Source of the DNA: Neckera pumila
Lineage: Eukaryota > Streptophyta > Bryopsida > Hypnales > Neckeraceae
DNA: 64,000 nt
Assembly (NCBI GenBank): GCA_963969595.1
Contig: OZ018418.1
Location: forward strand, 5,957,001-6,021,000
Reading direction: 5' to 3'
Below the pieces are notes generated by a model. It did no database searches. It saw only the letters and a program-made list of their open reading frames with translations, and was not told the DNA's origin. Of the stretch, positions 11,087 to 22,525 are shown piece after piece. The position numbers were made by a program, and so were the translations under genes. The number at the start of each line of letters is the position of its first letter. Position 1 is the first letter of the stretch.

Positions 11087-12296
11087 TTGAAGAGTGATGA
11101 GATGATTGCGGAACTTGTGGACGAAGTTCCAAATCAATATCAGTTGACCATGAGGGGTCAACTCAATACTTGGACAAAGGATGTGTGGGCGGAGGTGTAC
11201 TTGTTTCGGAAGGTCGGATTAGGGTTAGCCTCCTGTATGGATAAGAACGGGGCAAGTAGATTCTGGAATCCGGCGCATACCAAGGAAGGATACAGTATTA
11301 TCGACTGTAGGGATGATAAGCATAAACAGATGCTGGAGTTTTTTATTCCAATTATGTATCTGAAAAAGCCGGCCCGAGTTATGGTCACAGTGGCTAGTAC
11401 CATTTTTGGAGCGATGGTAGGTAGACCCGTGAACTAGGGGAAACTCATCTCAGATGTAGTTTCCAAGCTAGTTACGCGTGCCACCGGGGGTCAGTCTAGC
11501 CTGCTTAGTCCGTATCTCTTTCATCTCTACCACCAGAGGGAGGTTTTGAGTGCTGCAGAGCTACTAGAGTACTCCCACGCAGAAGAAATTTTGAAGTACA
11601 ACTTTATGGAAAAAGTCCAACCGGATCAACAGACTCAGTTGGAATCCAAAGAAGAAGAATCAAAGGAGCCACTTTGGCATCGTAGGATAAAAGACGGAAA
11701 TCAACGGATCAAACTGCGCAATGCAAGCAGGTGAATCCGGAAGAAGGCGAGCCTAGCGATCCTCTAGAAACCGAGGAAATGAAGAGATTATGGGCAACCA
11801 GACCAAACTAGATCAAATCAAGTCAGGTGATCCACAACGAGATGTTGGGCCATATTGTCACTGTCATGTCGGAGTTGGGAGTGGACTTATCGGAACAGAT
11901 GGTAGAAGCAATCCGGCAAAGATTGGATCCAAAGCGCTGCAAGAGAAGGAACTGTGAATCCAAAACTGGAAGAAGGACTGGACCGATCTCCGAGCGCAAG
12001 TAGCCCAATTAGAAGAGGAGCTGGATGTGGAAAGAACAAAGGAGTAAGAGGCCTTCCAGCTCGTCCGGAATTTGTCAGCTTTGGTTGCATCACCAGCGGA
12101 CCAAGTGGTTAAATCCAACTTCTTCCCCAACAAGTTGACCGGTGAAGGCCCTATTTTTGAAACAAAAGTATTGAGGGTAGTTATAGACTACCAAGCAAAT
12201 ATGGAGAAGGTATTGAAGGAGATGCGTCAACTATTGGGGCATCTTGATTTGGATAAAGCCTTAGATCTCACAAGTTTTTTGAATGACCTAGTGTGA
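11087..12296 (+). pseudogene. diverged homologue of the LTR-encoded coiled-coil protein (copy 3)
   Basis: Frame 2 from 11087 encodes a domain colinear with the LTR-encoded gene: R-G-x-x-x-x-W-x-K-x-x-W-A-E-V-Y-x-F, G-Y-S-I-I-D-C, K-P-A-R-V-M-V-T-V-A-S-T-I-F-G, and after an in-frame TAG (11435) L-L-S-P-Y-L-F-H-L-Y at about 11505. A charged, coiled-coil-like middle (11780-12060) is in shifted frames. The C-terminal block (12072-12296) matches the LTR proteins around K-x-x-L-F and the x-D-Y/F-x-x-x-M/V-E segment. It lacks recognisable LTR ends and the downstream second-promoter part, so it may be a truncated older family member. Spacing of the blocks is close to copy 1. Confidence 0.6.
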
Positions 12297-12983
12297 GCTT
12301 TCAATTTGTCACTTGGAACTCTGGATTTCTTTTTTTTGAAATTTGCAATTTAGAATAGGTAAAATTATACAAAAAGCCATAAAAAAAGTGTAGAACTAAA
12401 ATAGTGTTATACCATACCCATTATAGTATTTGTTCTAGTTTTGATTTTATACCTAAACCATCCCCAAATCTCTCCAAGAAATAGAGTCTAAACCACAAGA
12501 TAGCGGGTTTTAGAGGATTTTAGTCACACAACCCTAGCAGAGGGTGGCAATGCATGTCTAGATTGGTCCTAGGAAGTCACAATGAGCCATATGTCAAATC
12601 CTAGGTTAGGTTTCAAATTCCCCATTAGATCAAAGAATTCCCGGAAATCCCAATTATTAGCATACAGGAGACACTAAACTCAAGACAAAACCATGAAGGA
12701 ATCTATAGCCCAATGATGCTGTTAAATCCAATGCCAGGAGTCCAACGGCAAAATTGATTTGCTAAGATTCTTTCATTTGCAAAAGATTCCCGCGCCATTG
12801 ACAATTCAAGGAGACAGCCGATTTAGATCTCCACTGACCAATTGTGGCAAGTACGGAAATATACCTCCACATCTTTTGCAAGGCTCCCTGAGAGGTCCCA
12901 TGAAAATTGTTGACATCTTCCAACTTACGGAAGAACCTTTTCTGGATGGTCAACTGTTCTAACCTCTTGTAAATTACCCAGGT
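12297..12983. other. spacer, no gene recognised
   Basis: AT-rich sequence with one 68-codon frame (12759-12962). Its proline- and leucine-rich look suggested a leucine-rich repeat, but the repeat spacing is absent. Confidence 0.3.
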
Positions 12984-14190
12984 TGCGGTAAAATCTCACT
13001 AAAAATTAGGATAACTTATTTTATGCTAATAATGCATTCCAATAAGTTTTGCGGCATTCCGATAGCATCCAATACCCAAACCGGCAAGATTCCTCGGGAA
13101 TTAACCACGTCACGACATCCTCGCGACATTGATCGGCATTCCGGAGGCACATGACGGCGAAACAACATCAACAAGGAGTCTTTTCCTACTCCCTTTCACC
13201 TTTCGGAGACCCCATGCTAGTTACTTTTCTCAAAATAGGAAACCCCCAAGAGTTGGAAATTTACCGCAATTGGATTTTTAAACTAGACTAGCCTACGTTG
13301 AGTTTTTGATCCCGATACGGGGGATAGAAGGGTTTTGGACTAAAAATGAGGTTCTGGATCCAACGGCGCAGTTGGTTTGACATTTGGAGTTAATCTCCAA
13401 AAGTTAGAAGGTTGGTCCAACATATGTAGTAGAAAGTGAAAATCTAGGATTAGGATGAAATCTTTGAGGATGAGGATGAAAATCCAAGTTGATAAGGTTA
13501 CTAGTAAGAATTTAGGGGGGAGAGTGAGCCCTTGGAAACCTGTAAAAGGGCTCCACTTCCCTCTCTAAAATCACCCCCATACTTGTTTTTGGGTTCGTGG
13601 GTCCAAGTCATTTTGGATATTTTGGTGTTTAAAGCCAAAAACCTCTACGGTGTTTTCGGAGCACTTTTGGCTTCTTTTATTGTTGTATTTCAAGCTTTGC
13701 CTTGTGTACTCTTTGTGTACTTATCTGTACTTTTTCTTGTGTTTTTTGACAATTTTGTGGACTAACCCTTGTGTCTTGAGAGTTTTTTGTGCTTTGGACC
13801 AATCCTAAGGTCAGCCCCCTCCATACCTTGGCGCATGCCGCTTTGGGGCCCCTTTAGAGTGTTAGTCATTTGCTTTACCTCGTTATACTAACTCGTGTGT
13901 CCTCTTCAGTCAAGTTCTTACCCTCTTCTAACGTGTCTCTTGTTGAGTGGATACCCCTAGGCCCCTACGGGACGGCAAAGCTTTGACTTTCCGTACAAGT
14001 TTCCTTGTTTTGTGTTTTGTTCCTTCTTCTAAAGTCTTCCTTGTTGTGTGGACCCCCCCCTTGGATGAAGAAGGTTTGAACCCACGATTGAGTTGAGTCC
14101 TAGAGTACGTATTAAAACAACTCGGATGAAGGAGCTTTGAACCCCCGGAGTGCCGCAAAGTCCTAGCGTTGTGTGAGCCCCCAAGTTAGC
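12984..14190 (+). mobile_element. LTR-like block A (non-coding, decayed)
   Basis: It starts at TGCGGTAAAAT and runs colinear with block B at 14881. Shared landmarks are C-A-C-T-A-A-A-A-A-T-T-A-G-G-A-T just inside the start, a GGCGCA-TTGGTTT segment at offset 381 (382 in block B), a TCTCCAAAAGTTA segment, and a GC-rich tract before the presumed promoter (offset about 557). A GACGGCAAAGCTTTGA motif is at 13971-13986. No coding frame is supported. The 3' boundary is approximate. Confidence 0.5.
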
Positions 14191-14880
14191 ACTTGAACCT
14201 CAAAATTTTCTTTTTTTTGCTTTTTGCTCATATTTAGGGTTAATTAGGGTTTAAAAGATAGTATAAGTATGTTCACGTGACATTTGGAGGAAATCCCTAC
14301 AAATGAAATATGATTTGACCAAAAAACCCGGAACCATTCTAATTACTACTATGAGCTAATATTAAGTCTATTTAAGCAATTCAAAGAATATTTGACGATT
14401 CAGGCAAAATTAAGCCTAATGGCCAACCCACAAAACCATCCAGAAATAGACTTTTGAAGGGCATGTGAAATACTTAGGATAGAAAATAGAGGATAGAAAA
14501 GAAGTCATGTACTAGTACAGGTAAAACCATAATCCGAGATTACAAGCAATTCGCGAGCCAAGAACGGAGGTTTTGACCAAGAAACCTGCCAGGAGCATAA
14601 TAAGGAAGCTAGAGGGCTAGATCCCCTTGATCAAGAATTCCCTGGGAGGGAATTAACTTATATTGAGAATGATTTCCCCCCCGGGTGGGAATTAAATTAG
14701 AAGATTGTAAATCACACACGCCTTAGATTAGTGCAAAAGAAGTTGTAAGTTTGCACATGGCATTTGAAAACTTTCTAGAAGTTGCCCAAAAAGTTTTGTA
14801 ATTTTTCGAATTGCGAAAATGACTCCCTAGGAAGTCAACCGTATTTTTACGCATTGAAAAATTCCTAGAAAATCCCAAAG

Positions 14881-16080
14881 TGGCGGTAAAATCCCACTAA
14901 AAATTAGGATAGAATGTTTAGTGCTAATAAAGCGCCTGACCAAATTCCATCACATTCTGACCTCGACAAGTATCAGAACTGGCGGCGCTAATAGAATTTT
15001 AACGGATTTTAAGAGATTTGTTACGTTGTTCGGCACACCAAGAGCTCCCGAATTCCAATCGGAGTCAACTTGGACTCTTTTCTTACTATCTTGGACCTCC
15101 TTGACAACCCTGGCCAGTCAAAACTTGAAGATAAAATTATCTCCAACAATTGGGTTTTTACCCTTTTAAGCGATATGTTGAACGTTGTTTTTTATATACA
15201 AAACGGCCTGAAAATAGGTGATACGAGGACCTCTGGACTAATTTGGGTCTTTTGAAGACAATGGCGCAATTGGTTTAGGATGTGGAGCATTTCTCCAAAA
15301 GTTATGGGAATCATAGTAGTAGTGTAGAATTTTAATTAGTAAATTTGAAATTTCCTAGGAAGTAGAATTAGGAAATTGAGGGGGAAGGTCAGGCCTTGAG
15401 CAAGTATATAAGGCCTCCCCCTCCCCTCACTTTACACCCCTTTTGCAATTTGTTATTTGCGCCATATGCAGCCACATTGTCAAAAATTTTGGTATTTTGC
15501 CAAAAAACTCTTTTGTTTCAATTCAATGCAAGATCTCTTTGTGTTTTCAAGCTATTATGTGTCTTTGTTGCTTACTTCAAAGGACGTTGGGGTCCCTTTG
15601 AGAAGCTTGCTTACTTTATTGTTTTTTGAGCATTTTTAAAGCTTTGATCAATTTCAAGTCTTTGTGTACTAATCCCAAAGACATTCACACTGAATCTTGG
15701 CTATGCCAGTAGTGTGAATCCTTTGGAGTTTGCCTTATTGTATTCAAATCCTTGCATTTACTAACAATCATTCCATTGAGCTTTTTGTGTGGGATTTCCT
15801 ACCTTTGATTTGTGAAACACCCCCCTAAAGCCTTGACGTGGAATAAGTGGTCTAAGTTTGTTTGTTTTTATTTGGAGAAACTTGGAGTTGGATCCAAGAC
15901 TCTTGTTGTTCCATGTGGCACTAAAATCTTGCAAAATCTTGCTAGAATTTTGGGGCTAATCCTCTGGACGGTGAAGCTTTGATTTTAAACAAACTTTCAT
16001 TCTCGTATTTTTGAGCTAACCCCCGATACGGCAAAGCTTTGTTTGTGGTACTAATATTCCGTCTTGGTTTTGTTTGAAGG
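14881..16080 (+). mobile_element. LTR-like block B (non-coding, decayed)
   Basis: It begins TGGCGGTAAAAT and matches block A in order and spacing, with about the same distance (382 bp) to the GGCGCAATTGGTTT landmark. A TATA-like GTATATAAGG at 15402 is followed by a C-rich stretch, as at an LTR promoter. Two copies of the CAAAGCTTTG-centred motif occur near its end (15967-15982, one mismatch, and 16025-16041). Blocks A and B may be two LTRs of one small non-autonomous element or two solo LTRs of related families. Target duplications were not found. Confidence 0.5.
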
Positions 16081-16899
16081 AGTCCCCAAAAGGAGACCCA
16101 GATTGACGAGCAATAGCCAGGGTGGATTTTTTTTTAAATCCAAAAAAACAGAACCAAAACCAGAACCAGCAAGAGTATCAGCCGGTATTGGCCAAGACCA
16201 CCAATCCACCAAGCAGGCCCGGCAAGCCAATTGATCGGTCCCCAAGGCAGTCAATTGTAGACTATGGGCCGATCCACCTTGGACATTCATATATGCTGGA
16301 TGTCCAACCCCTTTTTTCCTTGAACTAGAAAAAATTACCAACAGGGGTTAGTCTAATTTTTAGAGAAAAAGGGAGAAGGAGGATTTAGAATTGTCTTCCC
16401 AGTCCTAGTTTCCTTCAAATCTCAGAGTGTGGAGTTCAATTCTGCCAAGAAAATTAGCCAGTTACTTTCTTTCCAAATCAGATTATCCCCAGTTCCAATT
16501 GAAGCTAGTTTGTATTTTTCTTTGAAAACCAGAATTATCCCTAGTTCCTCTTGAAGTCAGATCAGCCTACCTCAGAGCACCAGAGCATCTCAAGTCACAA
16601 GTGGCCAGATCAAGCATCAAAGGGAGGGAGCTTACCTTACATCCAGGTCCTCAAAGTCAACAAGGTCATTTGGTCTCTTTACCCGGTTGGAGCTGCAACT
16701 CTCTAGACAGATCAAATTCTCTTGAAAAAACAAAACAAACAAATCATCTAAGTTGCAATCATCCTGTTTTGGATCTCACTTTCAAACATTTGGGAACTAG
16801 AAGCACTTGTCTCTCAAGTTGTTGCAACAAAATACTTCACAAAGTTTCGAATTTAGATAGTTATAGAAGTAAGGATTTGGAGACCCAAAAAAGTCAATA

Positions 16900-18550
16900 T
16901 TAGGCTTCTAACCAAGCGTAGTTGACTTTATCAGCCTTGTTTTTAATTAGATTAGAAGAAAAAGAAGGAGAAAAAATGAAATAAAGAATAGTTTGACTTT
17001 GGGAATTGTTCCCAAATTAGTATTAGTAGGAAAAACTTGTCAAAGTTTATTTCTTAGTTGATTGACTTTTACTTCATTAGCAAAAGTTTCATTAGATTAG
17101 ATTTGATAGGATTAGATTTGTTTTCAAAAATATCTCTAAAAGAAGGAAAATTATAAAGAAAAAAGAAAAGAAAGAAAAATACAAAAAGAATCAATTTTTT
17201 CTTATATTGAAGAAAAGAAAAGGAAAGACGACATAGACGCTACCGTCGACTACAACAAGATTACGATGATGGTAAACAAGGATGGCATCATTGAATCCGC
17301 GATTTTTGGAGTAAGTTTTTAAAAATCCTTTCTTTTTTTGTTTTGTTATTTAATTGTGCAAATTAGTAAATTAGATTAGGATTGTTAATTAGGATTAACA
17401 TTGTGGAATTAAGAAGTTGGAATGCAATTTAGAACATAAAGAACCACAAGAAATAGGAATTGGAATTTAAAATTAGATAGGAAATTGGAATAGTTTCTAG
17501 GAAACAATTGCAATTAGGAATAGGATAAAATTCCAAAAGATAAAAGAATTTGAAATTAAGATAGAAATTAGGAAACAAATTAGAAAGAATTATCCAAAAC
17601 CAATTTATCAAGGAGTTTAAAATTTACAATAGAAAATTGACTCAAATTATTAAGAATTTAACATAATTTCCAAATAGCTATCGTACTAGAAATTCTCAAC
17701 ATTTATTTTGAATAGGAAATAGTAGTAAAAGTAGGAAGGAAAAAAATAGAAGTTAACCAATAGAATTTCTTTTAGGTTATTTAAATTTGAAGTAAAAGTA
17801 AAAACCAAAGATCAAAGTAGAAGTAGTTTCCAAATTTCCAAAGTAAAAATGAAATTACGGAAGAATTTTGGTGGACCGGATAAGGGTCAAAATTCAATTG
17901 TAAGATGACTTTTACCAAGGAAGTCCAAAATACTTTTATTTTACCTGTAAGATAAAAATCAAATATCGATAGTAAAACCAATTCACATTAGAAGTAGAAA
18001 ATAAAAAGAAATTACATAAGAATTTTGATGAACCAACACGATCAAAATTCATCAGTAAAATCAATTAATTAAGAAGTAAAAAATTAAGAACTTAAGATAA
18101 AAAAGAATTACGTAAGAATTTTGATGAACCGACATGGTCAAAATTCATCAATAAATTACCTTACATCAAGAAGTCAAAAGTAATTACATGTTTACCACAA
18201 CAAGTATAGAAGTAACATCTCTAAGGTAAAACTATTTAGTTTAAAAACAAGTTGAATTTGTCTTCTATTAGTAAGGGTAAGAACTTATCAAAAATTACCC
18301 AAAAGAGACTAATTAAAAATCACTTCAGCCCTAATTATCCGTTAGGAATTTAGGTTAACTTCAGCTTTCTTTACCATTTGGAAAGGGTAAACCAAACGCT
18401 ACCATTAAACCATTCTATTTATTTGCTTCTAGGCTAATACCAATTCAAAGTTTGATTGTTAATTGGTCATAGTAAAAACCATCTGAACAATACTAACATC
18501 TTTTGGATTTTATAGCAATTAGAAGTGGACAAAGCAAACACTAGGAACAA
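16900..18550. repeat. AT- and purine-rich tract with repeated short hairpins
   Basis: The stretch is strongly A-rich and has no supported coding frame. The hairpin GAATTTTGA...TCAAAATTC is repeated near 17863-17897, 18025-18055 and 18115-18150 (with small changes), each preceded by AA and followed by a CAT/AAT-rich spacer. The look is that of the internal region of a large non-autonomous LTR retrotransposon. Confidence 0.4.
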
Positions 18551-18560
18551 CATCAAAAGA

Positions 18561-18690
18561 TCCATTGCTTGGAAGGCGTAATTGGATTATACGTGTGAAC
18601 ACCCAATAGAGATTTAACTACAACAAAAACTAGAACCTGGCCTTGTGTACACTTTATTCCAAGCGTGGGAATAAAGCGCCCACACGTTGG
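18561..18690 (+). repeat. 130-bp dispersed repeat, copy 1
   Basis: The segment from TCCATTGCTTGGAAGG to CGCCCACAC is matched at 20218-20350, about 1.66 kb downstream, in the same orientation. It is followed by two CAAAGCTTTG-centred motifs (18706-18721, 18878-18893). It may be part of an LTR related to blocks A and B. Confidence 0.5.
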
Positions 18691-18959
18691 TGTTAAACCC
18701 AACTTGACGGCAAAGCTTTGAACCTCCCTAGTGCTTAGCCCCAAAGTTTAGTTTGCAAGATCTTTTTGGAAAAATCTAAAGTTTAGCTTCCAAGATCTAG
18801 AGTCCTAGTGTGAGAAAGATATCCTGTAACTTGGGGAGTTGGTTTTGTGTACAAGAATTTTGGGGCCTAACCGCCAAGACGGCAAAGCTTTGAACCTGGC
18901 CCTAATTCTCTAAAATCCAGTTTAAGTTTTGTATAAGTGGGAACCCGAGGTGTGTGTGT

Positions 18960-19135
18960 TTAAGAAATTCTGAAAGCCAGCATACCAACCACCAGCCACC
19001 AGCCACCAGCAGCCAGCAGCTAGCATCTAGTAGTGGGCCAGTACCCAACAGCTAGCATCCAGTAGTGGGCCGGTACCCAGCCATTGGGCTAGCAGCCGGC
19101 AAGCCAGTAGCTAGCGGGCCAGCAGCCCAGTTCTC
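18960..19135 (+). repeat. GC-rich minisatellite (CAGC-type)
   Basis: Short CCAGC/CAGC repeats lead into two tandem units of about 36 bp containing CAGCTAGCAT, AGTAGTGGGCC and GGTACCC, then degenerate CAGC/GGC copies. The stretch is much GC-richer than its AT-rich neighbours. Confidence 0.6.
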
Positions 19136-19258
19136 TTGTTCTGATTTGCTACTTCTCAGATACATCATGGCTAAAAACTAGATCAACAAAGGATGATATC
19201 CTACGGGGTCCCACTTTCATTTTTTTAGCTTTTTACTTAGTTAAGAGCTAGTTACTTT

Positions 19259-19381
19259 AACGCTAATCCCTATTTTTTACTCTAGATTTAAACGGTGTAA
19301 GGAGGATAAATCTTGGGTGAATTTTGTTTAAAAGAACAATAAACCAAAGTAGAACTAGAGTTAAAAGTAGGGATTAGCGTT
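19259..19381. repeat. inverted repeat, 27-bp arms
   Basis: The left arm 19259-19285 (AACGCTAATCCCTA...CTCTAG) is the reverse complement of 19355-19381 at 25 of 27 positions, with about 69 bp between. This could fold as a stem-loop in RNA or be the ends of a very small inverted-repeat element. Confidence 0.75.
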
Positions 19382-20217
19382 CATTTAGAAGTCAACAACC
19401 CAGAATAAGGTTTGGAAAGTAGAAATTACAAAAAAATCAAGAGTTAAATGTCCAGTTAGAGCTAATTCAAGGAAATTAAATTAGGAGTCAAGATTTAGAA
19501 TTCGAATTAGGAAAGTTGATTTGGCGTTTAAATTAGAGATAAAAATTTAGGATTACAATTAGCAAAAGTTAATTCAAAAGGTTAATTAAGAGGAAAAAAA
19601 TCAAACATGAATTAGGACATTAACCGTGGGAGTTTAGCTTAGAGGTTAAAACATCAAAGTAAATTAGAGGTCAAAATGTAGAGTAATACTTAGGGGTTAA
19701 AACATAGAAGTTAATTAGAAGTCAAAAATCTAGAGTAAAATCTAGGGGTTAAAAATTAAAAATAATTTTAGAAGTGAAAACTCAAAGTTAATTTGGAAGT
19801 GAGGAACTTGGAGTAAAAATGAGACGGTAAAAACTTAGAATAATATTTTGAAGGTGGAAAGTAGAGTACAAGCTCAGAAGTAAATTTTTGAAGTTAAAAG
19901 ACAAAACCTGGAAGTAAAATTCTAGTAGAAGTAAAAAGTCTAGGGTCAAGGTAGAATACTTAACCAAGTCAAAGGTTAAACCATAGGAATTATGTAGAAG
20001 GTTAAAAATAAAAAAACCAATTGGAACAACCAACGAATGGGAACTAAGCAGGAAACATCACGGAAAGGACCTTGAATAGGTAAAGCGTCCGGACAAGTTG
20101 TCTTGTTTTCTTTTATATCCCAAATTAGCCTATGGACTAGCCACTGGTTAGTAAAACTTGCACATAGATCATAGCTATTCCTACTGCCATCCACAAAACT
20201 AGGAAACATTAGCAAGT

Positions 20218-20350
20218 TCCATTGTTTGGAAGGCACAGTGGACTGCGCGTGCAATACCCTATTAAATCAAAAGTGGATAAAAGTTGAGAACCAGGTCGTG
20301 TTTGCTCCATTACCAAGGGTGGGTAATTTAGCGCCCACACCTGGATGTCC
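20218..20350 (+). repeat. 130-bp dispersed repeat, copy 2
   Basis: Colinear with 18561-18690: TTGGAAGGC, an A-rich middle, GAACC-GG, and the closing AGCGCCCACAC are shared. Confidence 0.5.
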
Positions 20351-21560
20351 AGAACTACATGCAGACTCCGGCCAAGCCTGGCAGACCGGATTAGACTCCT
20401 TCTGGGGGACACGGGATGATTTTGGACAATTTGGTTATGCCTCCTAGAAGGGATGAGAGCGGATCGTCGGTTCCGATCTCGACTGCGGTACCGATTCCGA
20501 TACCAAAGGAAGCATCGATTCCGGTACAGGCGGGAGTTTCCAGTCCGGCAACAAAGATCATAATCTTTGCAAATCTGGCCAAGTAGATCCGGCCTCTTTG
20601 TAACACCAAAGTCAGTTTGCCGTAAGCTGAGTGGGTGCTTGAACATTGTTTCCGGCCCGGATTCATCTAGCTACCCTTGAGCACATGGAACAGGCTTTGC
20701 CAACTAACAAGCCGGCATCACATGTATTGCTCTCAAACGACAAAGAAGAATGTGAGACCAGAGCAAAGTCGGAAGATGATGCAATACCACCATAGGGGCG
20801 CCAGATTCAAACCTAGCACAGACCAAGACGATGCTGGTGAAGTCGTCCGCAGTCAAGGCAGGGAGCAGCGCGAAGAAGTCAAGGAAAAAGTAGCTAGTTA
20901 GTATGCTAGTTTTTGTGTGGTTTTAAATTTCATTCTGCCTTGAGTTTTCCGGAGGTGGGACCTGGTTCCGGATTCCTAGTAGGTCGTCGGCCTGGGACTT
21001 TTTCGGCTATCTTGGAGGTTAGTATGTGGTCACCCTAGTTTTGAAGGTGCCCTTTTTGCTTTTTTGCTTTTTTCTTGGGTTTTTAAGGAAGGGCAGGTTT
21101 ATTGCCCTCTCATTCCATCCTAGCCCATTAGAGTGCATTTGTTTATGCTCTCTTGCTTTCTTTAATCTGAGACCACTTGGTGGACTTTCTGATTCCGTGT
21201 ATGTGCACGAATATATTGGATTGTTCATGAGGGTGTTGAAGTGTGAGGAAGACGGGTGAGGATTCCAGATCTGAGGCAAGTGGGTCTGATCAATAGGGTG
21301 CATTTGTGTGAAATTTCTGGACTTGTGAAAGAGGATTAGTGTACTGTGCTTTTAAATTGCGGGAATAGTAGTTCAGAAAGAGTCATTCAATGGCTTGGAT
21401 GCAAGTCCGGAACCCAAGGAAGGTTTTGTGCGGAGATAAGCAACCGCCAACGGAGTATCTCCACCTCCAGAAGGCCTGCCAACTACCGGATTAGTCTAAA
21501 TTCTAGAATATATGCGTCTCTTTTGATTCTGGATGCTTTGATCTATCTTTGTAGTGAAGG
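20350..21560 (+). mobile_element. possible LTR fragment related to the gene-bearing family
   Basis: The stretch from about 20950 has a T-rich CCCTTTTTGCTTTTTTG segment like the one before the second TATA of the solo LTR (6240). Near 21450 it has a GGCCTGCCAACTACCGG segment that recalls 6892-6910 of the LTR. The open frame 20677-20901 has no recognisable domain. The similarity is patchy. Confidence 0.25.
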
Positions 21561-22521
21561 TGTTAGGAAGTAAATTTTGAGTGACTTGCTTTCCAAAAAG
21601 GCCATCCGAGGAGCTGTGAGGATTGCTGCCTCTTCCTTCTCTATTACAAAATCGGAAGTGGTTTGTGGGTGGGTGTTTGAGTATAAGTGAAGATTGTGAA
21701 GATTACGAGTGGTGAAGTCCCTACCCCTTTGAAAGATCAACATTAGATCCTTTGAGGGTAAACAAGGATATATAAAACCAGAGTGTGACAAGACGTAACC
21801 GGAATCTGGAGAAGGATGGATCCGGATTGGAGTCCGAAAAGTAGTTTTAATTGGAAAGAGAGCAAAGACATTGAATACAAATTGCTTAGATGTTTTGGAA
21901 GAGATCCGGATATCCTTAGTTTGCGATAACAAAGTAGAATTCCCTGGGATGATATTTCGTGTTATCTTACCACATTTTTGTGTTAAGGATACTTAAGCCT
22001 AGATTGTGCTTACAACAAGTTCTATTGAGGTTTGTATTGGAGGCCTTGATACTGCGTCCACGTGTTCAAAATTACGTAGCGGGGTTACGGAATGTACAAG
22101 ATGGTCTGCAATTGGCTAGCGTTGCATTCCATGTACTCCACACCATTAGAGATATGGATTTTTGGCAGCGATGCACAGACTATGTGTTCATAGTGGAAGA
22201 TGTGCTGAAGGCCTTGCACATGTTTGATGGCCGAGAACCAATCATAGATAAGGTGTGGCTTACAATGCACAATTTGAAGAAACACATCTTTTCATTGAGA
22301 GAGGCACCCTTCTACCTACCCGCAGAATTAGCTGAAGAGTTGGAGATAACCTTCCATCACAGATGGGATATAGACATTGGCGATCTTCACTATGCAGGTG
22401 CATTGTTGAATCCGTACATCCAAGACCATCCGCATCTTAAAGAAGACAGAATTGTGCTGCATGCATTGTATTGGGCTGTTTGCAAATTAGAAGGTGTGGT
22501 GGGTGTGCAATTTAATGACGT

Positions 22522-22525
22522 CATG
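22522..22525. repeat. target duplication CATG (left); partner at 23438-23441
   Basis: CATG occurs on each side of the inserted element. Keeping one copy restores the hAT reading frame at the codons for D-V-M-A-E. Confidence 0.75.

Noticed and set aside
12759..12962. Leucine-rich-repeat receptor fragment
   Set aside because: Proline/leucine-rich look only; the 24-residue repeat spacing with L-x-x-L-x-L-x-x-N is absent.
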